64,000 bases of DNA from Anisus vortex. Lineage: Eukaryota; Mollusca; Gastropoda; Planorbidae. Position 1 is the first letter of the stretch. Every line of letters starts with the position of its first letter. Position numbers and translations under genes: made by a program. Shown here piece by piece: positions 46,091-58,930 of the stretch. The stretch spans positions 13,718,272 to 13,782,271 of the forward strand of contig OX421508.1 of assembly GCA_949126835.1 (NCBI GenBank). Reading direction: 5' to 3'. The notes under the pieces are model-generated. The model saw nothing but the letters and a program-made list of their open reading frames with translations, was not told the DNA's origin and did no database searches.

Positions 46091-49000
46091 CCTACCACAA
46101 ACTCTCTGTGACTCAATTACTCCCACATATTTCCTACCACAAACTCTCTGTGACTCAATTACTCCCACATATTTCCTACCACAAACTCTCTGTGACTCAA
46201 TTACTCCCACATATTTCCTACCACAAACTCTCTGTGACTCAATTACTCCCACATATTTCCTACCACAAACTCTCTGTGACTCAATTACTCCCACATATTT
46301 CCTACCACAAACTCTCTGTGACTCAATTACTCCCACATATTTCCTACCACAAACTCTCTGTGACTCAATTACTCCCACATATTTCCTACCACAAACTCTC
46401 TGTGACTCAATTACTCCCACATATTTCCTACCACAAACTCTCTGTGACTCAATTACTCCCACATATTTCCTACCACAAACTCTCTGTGACTCAATTACTC
46501 CCACATATTTCCTACCACAAACTCTCTGTGACTCAATTACTCCCACATATTTCCTACCACAAACTCTCTGTGACTCAATTACTCCCACATATTTCCTACC
46601 ACAAACTCTCTGTGACTCAATTACTCCCACATATTTCCTACCACAAACTCTCTGTGACTCAATTACTCCCACATATTTCCTACCACAAACTCTCTGTGAC
46701 TCAATTACTCCCACATATTTCCTACCACAAACTCTCTGTGACTCAATTACTCCCACATATTTCCTACCACAAACTCTCTGTGACTCAATTACTCCCACAT
46801 ATTTCCTACCACAAACTCTCTGTGACTCAATTACTCCCACATATTTCCTACCACAAACTCTCTGTGACTCAATTACTCCCACATATTTCCTACCACAAAC
46901 TCTCTGTGACTCAATTACTCCCACATATTTCCTACCACAAACTCTCTGTGACTCAATTACTCCCACATATTTCCTACCACAAACTCTCTGTGACTCAATT
47001 ACTCCCACATATTTCCTACCACAAACTCTCTGTGACTCAATTACTCCCACATATTTCCTACCACAAACTCTCTGTGACTCAATTACTCCCACATATTTCC
47101 TACCACAAACTCTCTGTGACTCAATTACTCCCACATATTTCCTACCACAAACTCTCTGTGACTCAATTACTCCCACATATTTCCTACCACAAACTCTCTG
47201 TGACTCAATTACTCCCACATATTTCCTACCACAAACTCTCTGTGACTCAATTACTCCCACATATTTCCTACCACAAACTCTCTGTGACTCAATTACTCCC
47301 ACATATTTCCTACCACAAACTCTCTGTGACTCAATTACTCCCACATATTTCCTACCACAAACTCTCTGTGACTCAATTACTCCCACATATTTCCTACCAC
47401 AAACTCTCTGTGACTCAATTACTCCCACATATTTCCTACCACAAACTCTCTGTGACTCAATTACTCCCACATATTTCCTACCACAAACTCTCTGTGACTC
47501 AATTACTCCCACATATTTCCTACCACAAACTCTCTGTGACTCAATTACTCCCACATATTTCCTACCACAAACTCTCTGTGACTCAATTACTCCCACATAT
47601 TTCCTACCACAAACTCTCTGTGACTCAATTACTCCCACATATTTCCTACCACAAACTCTCTGTGACTCAATTACTCCCACATATTTCCTACCACAAACTC
47701 TCTGTGACTCAATTACTCCCACATATTTCCTACCACAAACTCTCTGTGACTCAATTACTCCCACATATTTCCTACCACAAACTCTCTGTGACTCAATTAC
47801 TCCCACATATTTCCTACCACAAACTCTCTGTGACTCAATTACTCCCACATATTTCCTACCACAAACTCTCTGTGACTCAATTACTCCCACATATTTCCTA
47901 CCACAAACTCTCTGTGACTCAATTACTCCCACATATTTCCTACCACAAACTCTCTGTGACTCAACTACTCCCACATATTTCCTACCACAAACTCTCTGTG
48001 ACTCAATTACTCCCACATATTTCCTACCACAAACTCTCTGTGACTCAATTACTCCCACATATTTCCTACCACAAACTCTCTGTGACTCAATTACTCCCAC
48101 ATATTTCCTACCACAAACTCTCTGTGACTCAATTACTCCCACATATTTCCTACCACAAACTCTCTGTGACTCAATTACTCCCACATATTTCCTACCACAA
48201 ACTCTCTGTGACTCAATTACTCCCACATATTTCCTACCACAAACTCTCTGTGACTCAATTACTCCCACATATTTCCTACCACAAACTCTCTGTGACTCAA
48301 TTACTCCCACATATTTCCTACCACAAACTCTCTGTGACTCAATTACTCCCACATATTTCCTACCACAAACTCTCTGTGACTCAATTACTCCCACATATTT
48401 CCTACCACAAACTCTCTGTGACTCAATTACTCCCACATATTTCCTACCACAAACTCTCTGTGACTCAATTACTCCCACATATTTCCTACCACAAACTCTC
48501 TGTGACTCAATTACTCCCACATATTTCCTACCACAAACTCTCTGTGACTCAACTACTCCCACATATTTCCTACCACAAACTCTCTGTGACTCAATTACTC
48601 CCACATATTTCCTACCACAAACTCTCTGTGACTCAATTACTCCCACATATTTCCTACCACAAACTCTCTGTGACTCAATTACTCCCACATATTTCCTACC
48701 ACAAACTCTCTGTGACTCAATTACTCCCACATATTTCCTACCACAAACTCTCTGTGACTCAATTACTCCCACATATTTCCTACCACAAACTCTCTGTGAC
48801 TCAATTACTCCCACATATTTCCTACCACAAACTCTCTGTGACTCAATTACTCCCACATATTTCCTACCACAAACTCTCTGTGACTCAATTACTCCCACAT
48901 ATTTCCTACCACAAACTCTCTGTGACTCAATTACTCCCACATATTTCCTACCACAAACTCTCTGTGACTCAATTACTCCCACATATTTCCTACCACAAAC

Positions 49001-50320
49001 TCTCTGTGACTCAATTACTCCCACATATTTCCTACCACAAACTCTCTGTGACTCAATTACTCCCACATATTTCCTACCACAAACTCTCTGTGACTCAATT
49101 ACTCCCACATATTTCCTACCACAAACTCTCTGTGACTCAATTACTCCCACATATTTCCTACCACAAACTCTCTGTGACTCAATTACTCCCACATATTTCC
49201 TACCACAAACTCTCTGTGACTCAATTACTCCCACATATTTCCTACCACAAACTCTCTGTGACTCAATTACTCCCACATATTTCCTACCACAAACTCTCTG
49301 TGACTCAATTACTCCCACATATTTCCTACCACAAACTCTCTGTGACTCAATTACTCCCACATATTTCCTACCACAAACTCTCTGTGACTCAATTACTCCC
49401 ACATATTTCCTACCACAAACTCTCTGTGACTCAATTACTCCCACATATTTCCTACCACAAACTCTCTGTGACTCAATTACTCCCACATATTTCCTACCAC
49501 AAACTCTCTGTGACTCAATTACTCCCACATATTTCCTACCACAAACTCTCTGTGACTCAATTACTCCCACATATTTCCTACCACAAACTCTCTGTGACTC
49601 AATTACTCCCACATATTTCCTACCACAAACTCTCTGTGACTCAATTACTCCCACATATTTCCTACCACAAACTCTCTGTGACTCAATTACTCCCACATAT
49701 TTCCTACCACAAACTCTCTGTGACTCAATTACTCCCACATATTTCCTACCACAAACTCTCTGTGACTCAATTACTCCCACATATTTCCTACCACAAACTC
49801 TCTGTGACTCAATTACTCCCACATATTTCCTACCACAAACTCTCTGTGACTCAATTACTCCCACATATTTCCTACCACAAACTCTCTGTGACTCAATTAC
49901 TCCCACATATTTCCTACCACAAACTCTCTGTGACTCAATTACTCCCACATATTTCCTACCACAAACTCTCTGTGACTCAATTACTCCCACATATTTCCTA
50001 CCACAAACTCTCTGTGACTCAATTACTCCCACATATTTCCTACCACAAACTCTCTGTGACTCAATTACTCCCACATATTTCCTACCACAAACTCTCTGTG
50101 ACTCAATTACTCCCACATATTTCCTACCACAAACTCTCTGTGACTCAATTACTCCCACATATTTCCTACCACAAACTCTCTGTGACTCAATTACTCCCAC
50201 ATATTTCCTACCACAAACTCTCTGTGACTCAATTACTCCCACATATTTCCTACCACAAACTCTCTGTGACTCAATTACTCCCACATATTTCCTACCACAA
50301 ACTCTCTGTGACTCAATTAC
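46079..50320. repeat. 42-bp near-perfect satellite-like array, ~101 copies
   Basis: Unit TCCCACATATTTCCTACCAC then AAACTCTCTGTGACTCAATTAC. Over 4.24 kb only two units differ visibly (CAACTACTCC at about 47964 and 48552, exactly 14 units apart). One frame on each strand is open throughout with an ATG (1,432 and 1,503 codons) and a second plus-strand frame is also open but lacks ATG. Coding is not supported. Confidence 0.98.
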
Positions 50321-50329
50321 TTCCACACA

Positions 50330-51000
50330 TTCCTTCCCACATATCTTGTTATTTGCAGGCGTCCCATTTAGGAGAGGTTTATTATATCACACAACCTATA
50401 GTTTAAGTTAGTTGTGCTTTGTTTTATCAGAGTTATGCATTATTTTAATTTGAATCGAATCAAAGAAAATCATTTTTCTGTGTCCAAGGGCCACATGAAA
50501 AAAAGTGTAATTAGTCAAGTCATACTAGACTATAAGGACACAAGATCAAGCCGAATGAATCTTTGGTTTAGAGACTATAAGCTAGTTACATTTAAAACTG
50601 AACTTAGCATACAAGCCAGATACATAATTCTCTGTTACCGTACCAAGCAAATGAACTCAATTTCAGGGTAAAAAAATCTTCATTAGTAAACTGTAAAATC
50701 TTAGAATCCAGAAACAAATATCTCGTGAATTAAATTAATGGATTTCTTCTGTTCATTTTCCTTCCCCTTGAGGATAATGAACAGCTAACAGAAGAGCATT
50801 TCTTAAAGTCAAACTACAAATTTAAGGGAAAAGTCATCAGTGGGTGATATAAGGACTCTAGGACTGTTCCGCCCCCTCCCCTTTCAGCGTCTTCAGCTCC
50901 TCTTACTTTATATTCTATTGATGACTGCCCTAGGGACAAGACACAAACGATAAAAAAAAAAGGTTTAAAATTCAAACAAGTGTCACTTCTATTCCGAGCA
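50330..51000. other. No recognisable gene
   Basis: An 85-codon frame at 50414-50671 has no recognisable features. Confidence 0.45.
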
Positions 51001-51130
51001 AATCGAACGAGTTTGAACGTTGGAGTTGGAACGTACGAGTTTGAACGTACAAGTTGCTTGAACGCACGAGTTGCTTGAACGCACGATTTGCTTGAACGCA
51101 CGAGATTGAACGCACGAGTTTGAACGCATT
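51000..51130. repeat. Short tandem repeat of GAACGCACGAGTTGCTT type
   Basis: About seven degenerate copies just upstream of the LINE at 51169. Confidence 0.75.
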
Positions 51131-51168
51131 CGTTTAAACAGTAATAGATTCTTTCAAGAAATGCAAAT

Positions 51169-52685
51169 TTGGAGTTTTATAGAAAACTACCAAAACAGAG
51201 ATTTTTCTCTACAAGAATTCACTGTAATTGTTTATCTCCCTCAATTAGGAAGAGCTGGCATGAAAAGACAGAAAAACTAAATGCAGACAGAGATGGACAT
51301 AAGCTGTGGAAAATTGCCAAAAGTCTGAACCAAGAGGAGAACAAATCTTCGCCAATAGTCCTAGACGCAGACCAAGAAAAGCTCACAGGCCGCGAAGCTG
51401 CTCAAATATTTATAAAACATTTTAGCAGCGTAGAAAATATTAGTATCACCGAAAAAAGAGCCAGAGAAGTCAATGACCACATAGAGAAAGCTCCAAAAAT
51501 GTCTACACCACACTCTCATGGAATGACAGCAAATCTCAGCATGAAAGAGTTTGATGACTCACTGAAACTCCTCAAACCCAAACAAGCTCCAGGATCAGAC
51601 AAGATCTCAAATGATTTGCTTATTCATTTAGGACCTCTGGCAAAGAAAAAACTACTGCAAATATTCAATGCTAGCTGGAAGTCAGGAAAAATTCCAACTG
51701 TCTGGAAAAAAGCTATCATGATCCCTATACTAAAGCATGGTAAACCAAGAAACCAAGTTGACAGCTACCGCCCAATAAGTTTAACCAGTTGCGTCTGCAA
51801 ACTAATGGAAAGAATGGTCAACAATAGGCTCACATGGCTTCTTGAATCTGAAAATATACTAGCAGATGAACAGGCAGGTTTCAGAAAATGTCGATCAACA
51901 GAAGACCAACTAGCTTATAAACCCAAGAAATAGAAGATGGATTCCAGGAAAAGAAACCAACGACCATTGTCTGGGTCGACCTAGAAAAAGCATTCGATAA
52001 GGTCTGGAAAGAAGGTCTAATCCTAAAGCTATTAAACAACCATATATCCCACAAAATGTTAAACTGGATTACAGAATACCTAACAAATCGAAAAGCTATA
52101 GTCAACTTGCAAGGAAAAAGGAGCAACATAGCAACAATACAAAATGGAGTTCCCCAGGGAGGTGTACTGTCACCCACACTATTTCTAATTTTCATAAATG
52201 ACCTAATTCAACATATTCCTAGAAAAGTAAAAAGCAGCATGTACGCCGACGATCTTGCTCTAATAAGCACAGAAGAATATATAGGCACCTCAAAATTTAG
52301 ACTACAAGATGCACTAAACAACCTCAACCTATGGTCCAAAGAATGGGGAATGACCATAAACTCAAAAAAGACTACATACTCAATTTTCTCTCTATCTACT
52401 AAAGTACAAAGCCTCAAACTGACCTTAGACAAAACAATCCTTGAAAAAAATGACAATCCCACATATTTAGGAGTTACGTTTGACCCAAGACTAACCTGGA
52501 AAAGTCAAATAGAAAACTCACAGAAAAAGGGAATCCAAAGACTAGCTTTGATGAAAAAACTTGCCGGCTCAGACTGGGGTGCAAATCACTCTATCTTGAA
52601 AAAAACATATACCAGTTATATAAGGCCTACCCTAGAATATGGAGCCACAGTGTGGGGTACGGCAGCCCAATCAAACCTCCGATAA
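51169..52685 (+). pseudogene. LINE reverse transcriptase domain, frameshifted
   Basis: Frame 1 (to about 51915) shows LKPKQAPGSDKISNDLL, VDSYRPISLTSCVCKLMER and ADEQAGFRKCRSTEDQLAY. Frame 2 (about 51917-52682) shows VWVDLEKAFDKVWKEGL, NGVPQGGVLSPTLFLIFIND and the catalytic MYADDLALIS, then PTYLGVTFDPRLTW and RPTLEYGATVWGTA. All expected RT motifs are present. It continues after a stop as IDKVQNLGLRIITGAMKTTP. Confidence 0.92.
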
Positions 52686-53019
52686 ATAGACAAAGTTCAA
52701 AACCTAGGACTTCGAATCATAACAGGAGCAATGAAAACTACCCCGATCAGAGCAATGGAGGATGCAACTAACCTAAGCTCTATGGAAACTAGACGAGAAA
52801 CCAAAATCCTTACTCACTACACCAAGTTAGAAGCATCAGGTCATCACCCTCTAAAACCCAAGCTACTCAAAACCTCCTCAACAAAAAGACTTCAAAGATC
52901 CAATTTTATACAAGAAGCCAAACATCTAAAAAGTAAATATAAAATAGAAAACATTGCAATTGAACCTACCCTACTCCACAGCCACTCCCCCCCCCCTGGG
53001 ACCCAAGCCCTACTCTAAA

Positions 53020-53930
53020 AATCAGAGACGAACTAAACAACATAGGGAAAAAATCTGACTACACGCCCGAAATACTAAAAGAAGCAGTAAACAATATCAT
53101 TAGAGAACAATACCCCCAAAATGCATGGACCAGAGTCTATACTGACGGGTCAACTGGAAAAGATTTGAAAAATGGAGGAGCCGGCATTTTCATAGAGTGG
53201 CCAAATGGAGAACTCCTAGAAAAAGCCACTGTCACAGGTAGTCTCTCAGATAGCACTAGAGCAGAAAGAAAAGCAATTGAGCTTGCTGCAAATATACTAA
53301 CAAGCCACACTCAATCCCCCAACAGCCGGATTGCCATCTTCACTGACGCCAAAACAGTACTCCAGTCTCTATAAAACCCAAATGCCCCGATCAACCAGTC
53401 ACTCAGTACAGAACTTTTAAAACTGAGCAAAATAACTAAAGAACTGGTTCTCCAATGGATCCCTGGGCATATACAAAATGAAGGAAATGACACTGCCGAC
53501 ACCTTAGCTAAAGCTGGAGGCAGACAAAACCAGACAGACCCATCTCTACACCCCGAAGAAATAAAGGCAATACTCAAAAGGAATGAATCCGAAAGATGGT
53601 CTGAGCTGCAACAAAACAACCCAAAGATTGATGCTTACTACAAACTCTCCCGCCAATTTCAAAACATCATCTTCAGACTAAGGACTGGTCACAACAGGCT
53701 AAAGCAACATATGTTCCGCAAACTACGAATCGGAGCAAGCGAAATGTGCCCCTGCGAAACAGCTCCCGAAAATGCGGAGCATGTCCTTCAGACCTGCCCT
53801 CTGTATCTTTCTACCCGGTCAGCCATTTGGGGGCTACCTTCAACGACAAACTGTTCGGTGGACTAGAGCAACTGACCGCCACGGCGCAGTTCATTACAAC
53901 TATCGGACTTGTTGTCTGAATCCTCCCAAT
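53020..53930 (+). pseudogene. LINE RNase H domain and C-terminal zinc-like region
   Basis: VYTDGSTGKD, STRAERKAIELAA, IAIFTDAKTVLQSL and, after an in-frame stop, VLQWIPGHIQNEGNDTADTL carry the four acidic positions of RNase H (D, E, D, D). Downstream TGHNRLKQHMFRKL and CPCETAPENAEHVLQTCP resemble the usual C-terminal Cys/His motif of Jockey/I-clade elements. It is a pseudogene because of stops and a shift. Confidence 0.88.
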
Positions 53931-53974
53931 CATAACATTTGAGAACGAAGAAGAAGAAAAAATAAGTTTATCTC

Positions 53975-54470
53975 CCATTGGGGACAGTCAAAGTTTCGTT
54001 GTTCCTCCGAGGGGCTCCGAGCCTCAGTGGGGATGAAGCAATGGGTACAGAAATCCGCAACAAACCCGCCCTGGTGCTTGGATGCCCATACCTATAGTAT
54101 AGGACCTATAGGATTTGTGCTACTAGGCGACAGGTCTGCTCTAAGGACCTATAGGATTTGTGCTACTAGGCGACAGGTCTGCTCTAAGGACCTATAGGAT
54201 TTGTGCTACTAGGCGACAGGTCTGCTCTAAGGGCTAGCCATCACAATAATGACCCGAGGGGAATTCCGCAATGGGGAAAAGTAATGCACCGTACCCTATG
54301 TTACACGACACGCTCTATCGATGTGCCCCGTGGGGTGGGTGGCTGGCGCCCGGACATGACCTTGGTGTGCCCCCCCCCACACACCAGCTCCACCACTGTA
54401 CATCGTTACACCCTGTACGGCAATTCTAGAAGTTTAAAGCGCTTGTCTTCATGCTATAACATTTAACGTG
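53975..54470 (+). repeat. GC-rich dispersed repeat, copy 2, with 43-bp triplication
   Basis: Shares GGATGCCCATACCTATAGTAT-type sequence with the minus-strand copy at 30930-31270. Inside, a 43-bp unit (GGACCTATAGGATTTGTGCT then ACTAGGCGACAGGTCTGC) is repeated three times at about 54103-54231. It directly follows the LINE tail. Confidence 0.65.
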
Positions 54471-56765
54471 CTCGGGGCGTTCTAAATGTGTTTTTGTTTT
54501 AGAATTATACTATGCTTTCAGCAATGTAGACCTATTTCGTTGCTAAAAATAGAAACAGAGTGTTTAATTGGCATACGGTCTTCTTCCCAAACAACATCCT
54601 GGCCAACACAAGTCTTTTTCTCCTCCATTCCATTTCATCAAGTCCTGAAATCGTGACCTTTCCTTCTCGACTGGTATTATCATTGTCTCTCACTAGAGCC
54701 CCAGTCCATGCACTTGTCCACTGAAAGTTAGCAAACTACTAGGCAGGACAATTGGATTGTTTAACGTGCGGTCACAAATCAAGGCACTTCACAGCATAAT
54801 TGTCTAATTCATTGATAGAAAAGAATGATCTATTGGAATAGTTGACCTTGTTATCTGGTTCTACACTTGTTCAGAGTTCTTTAAAAACATTTTACAGTGG
54901 GGGAGCGAAAGTGAAAGTCGATGGAATATTGAGAGAAGGAGATATACATAGATCTATTTACATTTAGACCTATAAGTTTCTAAATTTCTAATGTTCAAAA
55001 ACGGTTAATTATTTCTTACTTTCCGGTGTAATTTTAAAGGAAATGAACATTCAATACAAAATAAATCCAAGATTGTTAGCACCTCTTCGAAACATTGGTC
55101 ATAAAAGGTTTAGAGTATAATGAAACTTTAATGTTCGTCCATAGTCCGTTCCCAAGGTTAGGACGAAAATAAAAATTGAATAATTTTCTTTTAGCGTAAC
55201 GGAATGCTTGTAATATTATGACAAGATGAACAGATTAACACATGACCATGTTATTTAAAGGGCGGAATAGACATAATGTAATGTTCCTTAGATTATGTAA
55301 TGATTCTTAAATAGACACAAGAACTAGAATAAAATTGTATGGTTTAGAGATGATTAAGTTGTAACAAATCTTCATATCTGTAACAAATCAGTGAAAACTA
55401 TAATGGCTTCACTACACGCGATGCTGATTGTTTGTATTTTCAATCGTTCAGGAAAAGGTAGACATTTATACAAACAAGCAAAGCAAACTTTAATCTCTCT
55501 CTCTCTCTCTTGTTCTTCCTGTGTCTGTTTGACTCTTCGTTTTGTTTCCTCAAATGTTCCTACAACACAAACAAGAAATCAAACGGGGGGAATCGTGACA
55601 GCGATAGAAATTCCGTTTTGTCTACTAGCCCAGATGTTGGCACATTGCTTTTTTAGAATAGATCGGTAGAATGCTATGAGCTTATTCCCAGTTCCAGAAT
55701 TGATATGGATCAGAGATTCAGTGATAACTGTGTCAAAAGGGAGATAACAGAAAGAGAACTGATCCATTGAAACGTTTAGAGACAATTTTAAAACTGTTGA
55801 ATAAAATAACGAAAACAAACAAACAACGAAAAACATAACAAAATACACCAATAAACAAATGAAAAAAAAATTTGTTATTGTATTCAGTTTGAATATTATT
55901 TATTTCGCTTGTTGTTTAGCGGAATCATACACAACTAATTCTATACATTATATTTAACTTCTATTATGAACATTGCTAGTTAATTTGACAGAAAGACCTA
56001 CGCATTATTATTACTTTTACACACATAGTAAAAGAAAGCACGAATAATTATTTTCCATCTAAATTAGATCAGAGACAAAGAAAATTTCTAATATAAAGTA
56101 ACATTCACTAGTTCCATAGTCAGAACGTAAATAGCCAAAGTAGTTATATGACAAACAGTATTAAGTTCTAATTTATTTCATACAAAATAAAAAAGTAATA
56201 AAATATTCAGTAAGATATAAAGGACAAAAACACTGTTCTTATGTCGATTACAAGAATAAATACATTGAGAGACTGTTTATCCCAAGTGGCATTCGGGCAT
56301 GGAATGGCGGAGCCTAAACAAACCGAGAAAACAAAACTTCCTGTCATCATTTCTAGTTCTTATTAAAATATAACTCTAAACTAAATCGTAGAATCAATAA
56401 TAATCTGTATAGTGGGAGCGTGTAAAAGATTAACAATACCTTTTCTTGACTACATTAAACAATTCAAAAAATTCTTACACATCTTGCTGTTTTCTATATT
56501 TTGCCCAAAAGGTATCTGTTATAAAACCGATCATACCATGACCACAGACAATAAAGAAAGTAATTAATTTAAAATTCTATAAGCCAGGATGCAGCCTATA
56601 GGCAAAACTTCTTCTAAATCAATACAAAGTTGTTTTTATATCAGATTTTCAGATTTGTGTTTCTTTTCTACTTCGAGATTGTAGTAAAATTAAACGTTTT
56701 CATTTCTTTCAACATTTGTTTCGTTCACGGAAAACTAAAGAAATCAAACAACAATAAACTTCATG
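54471..56765. other. No supported gene; one LINE-tail scrap
   Basis: At about 56250-56315 the plus strand reads RLFIPSGIRAWNGGA, like the tail of LINE RT proteins. Two ORFs of about 90 codons at 55391-55669 (+) and 55579-55851 (-) have no recognisable domain. Confidence 0.4.
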
Positions 56766-57032
56766 GAAGCGAGATAAAAGCGAGAAAAAAGCGAGATAAT
56801 AGCGAGATAAAAGCGAGATAATAGCGAGATAAAAGCGAGATAAAAGCGAGAAAAAAGCGAGATAAAAGCAAGATAAAAGCGAGATAAAAGCAAGATAAAA
56901 GCGAGATAAAAGCGAGATAAAAGCGAGATAAAAGCGAGATAAAAGCGAGATAAAAGAGAGATAAAAGCGAGATAAAAGCGAGATAAAAGCGAGATAAAAG
57001 CGAGATAAAAGCGAGATAAAAGCGAGCAACTA
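56766..57032. repeat. 11-bp minisatellite, ~24 copies
   Basis: Unit GCGAGATAAAA with occasional GCGAGAAAAAA and GCAAGATAAAA variants. Confidence 0.95.
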
Positions 57033-57612
57033 TTAGGATTTTTTAACTCGGGTCTCAGAATAGTTGAGGTAAAAAAAAAAAGCAACAGCAGTTCTAAACT
57101 CCTATAAAACCCTAAAGTAAGAAGTATTGATAGAACAGCCTCGCCTTCCACCCTTCCACTTCCCTTTTTCATAAACGAATATCAATTATTTAAAAAACAA
57201 CAACTAATGAAAAAACAACAATAGAAGTATATTGTTAGTAATGCAAAGGCTATCTGGAAATTAAAAATCGCGAACACATGCCCAAGAACACACCATAACA
57301 ATACCCTCTATGTTCACTCCTCCATCCCCGCTCCCCCATTTACTCCCCTACCAGTCCCTATCATCACAATCTACAATCCATGAGCCCACACTTCAATCAT
57401 TCTTCTGTTTTATCTTGTACTACTACTATCCAATCAATTATCCAATTATATGGTCCGCAATTATTTTTATTTTACTTGTCATTGACGTCATTAATATCCC
57501 GGTCGTTAGTGTTCTGGAAGTTTTTGTCAAAGTTCTCTGTCTGTCTCGCTCTGCTAGCCACGCGTGTCACTATAAATACACAAATATATTGTATACATGT
57601 CAATCAAACTAT
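57033..57612. other. No recognisable feature
   Basis: No supported gene in this AT-rich stretch. Confidence 0.45.
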
Positions 57613-58440
57613 TGTAATATTGACCAGCTAATTATTTTGTTATAAATATTGACCAGCTAACTATCTTTTTTTAAATATTGACCAGCTAACTATTATGTTT
57701 TAAATATTGACCAGCTAACTATTTTTTTTTAAATATTTACCAGCTAACTATTTTCTTATAAATATTGACCATCTAACTATTTTTTAAAAATATTGACCAG
57801 CTAACTATTTTTTTAAATATTGACCAGCTAACTATTATGTTATAAATATTGACCAGCTAACTATTTTGTTTTAATATTGACCAGCTAACTATTTTCTTAT
57901 AAATATTGACCATCTAACTATTTTTTAAAAATATTGACCAGCTAACTATTTTTTTAAAATATTGACCAGCTAACTATAATGTTATAAATATTGACCAGCT
58001 AACTATTTTGTTTTAATATTGACCAGCTAACTATTTTCTTATAAATATTGACCATCTAACTATTTTTTAAAAATATTGACCAGCTAACTATTTTTTTTTA
58101 ATATAGACCAGCTAACTATTTTATTACAATATTGACCAGCTAACTATTTTCTTATAAATATTGACCATCTAACTATTTTTTTACAATATTGACCAGCTAA
58201 CTATTTTGTTTCAAAATTGACCAGTCAACTATTTTGTTTCAATATTGACCAGCTAACTATTATGTTATAAATATTGACCAGCTAACTATTTTGTTTCAAT
58301 ATTGACCAGCTAACTATTTTGTTTCAATATTGACCAGTCAACTATTTTGTTACAATATTGACCAGCTAACTATTTTGTTTCAAAATCGACCAGTCAACTA
58401 TTTTGTTTCAATATTGACCAGCGAACTATTTTGTTTCACT
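57613..58440. repeat. ~28-bp minisatellite, ~30 copies
   Basis: Core ATATTGACCAGCTAACTATT with variable T runs and ATAA or GTTTCA spacers. A block of roughly 110 bp (with ACCATCTAACTATTTTTTAA) recurs, giving a higher-order pattern. Confidence 0.92.
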
Positions 58441-58754
58441 TACTAACCCACCCACCCACTCACCCACCTCCACAATCAATTTATCCCTTACTCAATCAGC
58501 AACACAAACTTACTTCCTCTCAATAAAATGCCCAGTCTAATAAAGTATTTTACTCCTTTCTACTACTTATAGCAGAAGGCAATCTTTAGCAATCAAGTTA
58601 GTTAGTCAATGTCACATTAACTTGTTTTTAAGTCTGGAAAAGGCGATACTAATGAACTTCCTGTCCGTCACTCGATCACGTGACGCCACTAACTTTAATT
58701 TGCCCCTTGTGTGGGAATGTATATGTGTGTGTCAGTACACTATTTCAGTTTTTT

Positions 58755-58886
58755 ATTTCACCATGATGTCAGTTAGTTATTTCACCATGATGTCAGTTAG
58801 TTATTTCACCATGATGTCAGTTAGTTATTTCACCATCATGTCAGTTAGTTATTTCACCATGATGTCAGTTAGTTATTTCATCATGA
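58755..58886. repeat. 24-bp minisatellite, ~6 copies
   Basis: Unit AGTTATTTCACCATGATGTC plus AGTT-type ends; reading frame kept, no coding evidence. Confidence 0.92.
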
Positions 58887-58930
58887 CTTCGAGCCTTACT
58901 CGAGTGGGCTGATACCAATAGCGTCTGATA

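Larger units (their letters stand above)
51169..53966 (+). mobile_element. Jockey/I-type LINE with RNase H, 5'-truncated and inactivated
   Basis: It lacks the endonuclease and starts just before the reverse transcriptase; it ends in GAAGAAGAAGAAAAAATA at about 53945-53965. The coding is broken by a one-base shift near 51917, a stop at about 52683, a shift in the C run near 52990, a stop at about 53372 and a shift near 53826. Architecture is RT, RNase H and a C-terminal Cys/His region. It is distinct from the LINE at 1-2130. Confidence 0.92.

Noticed and set aside
46108..50406. Open frames of 1,432 (+) and 1,503 (-) codons
   Set aside because: They are produced by a 42-bp repeat with no stop in those frames; both strands open at once, no start context, no domains.
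55579..55851. Minus-strand 90-codon frame with a hydrophobic start, considered as the neuropeptide signal-peptide exon
   Set aside because: No donor of the needed phase or other support, and it is about 31 kb from the repeat exon.
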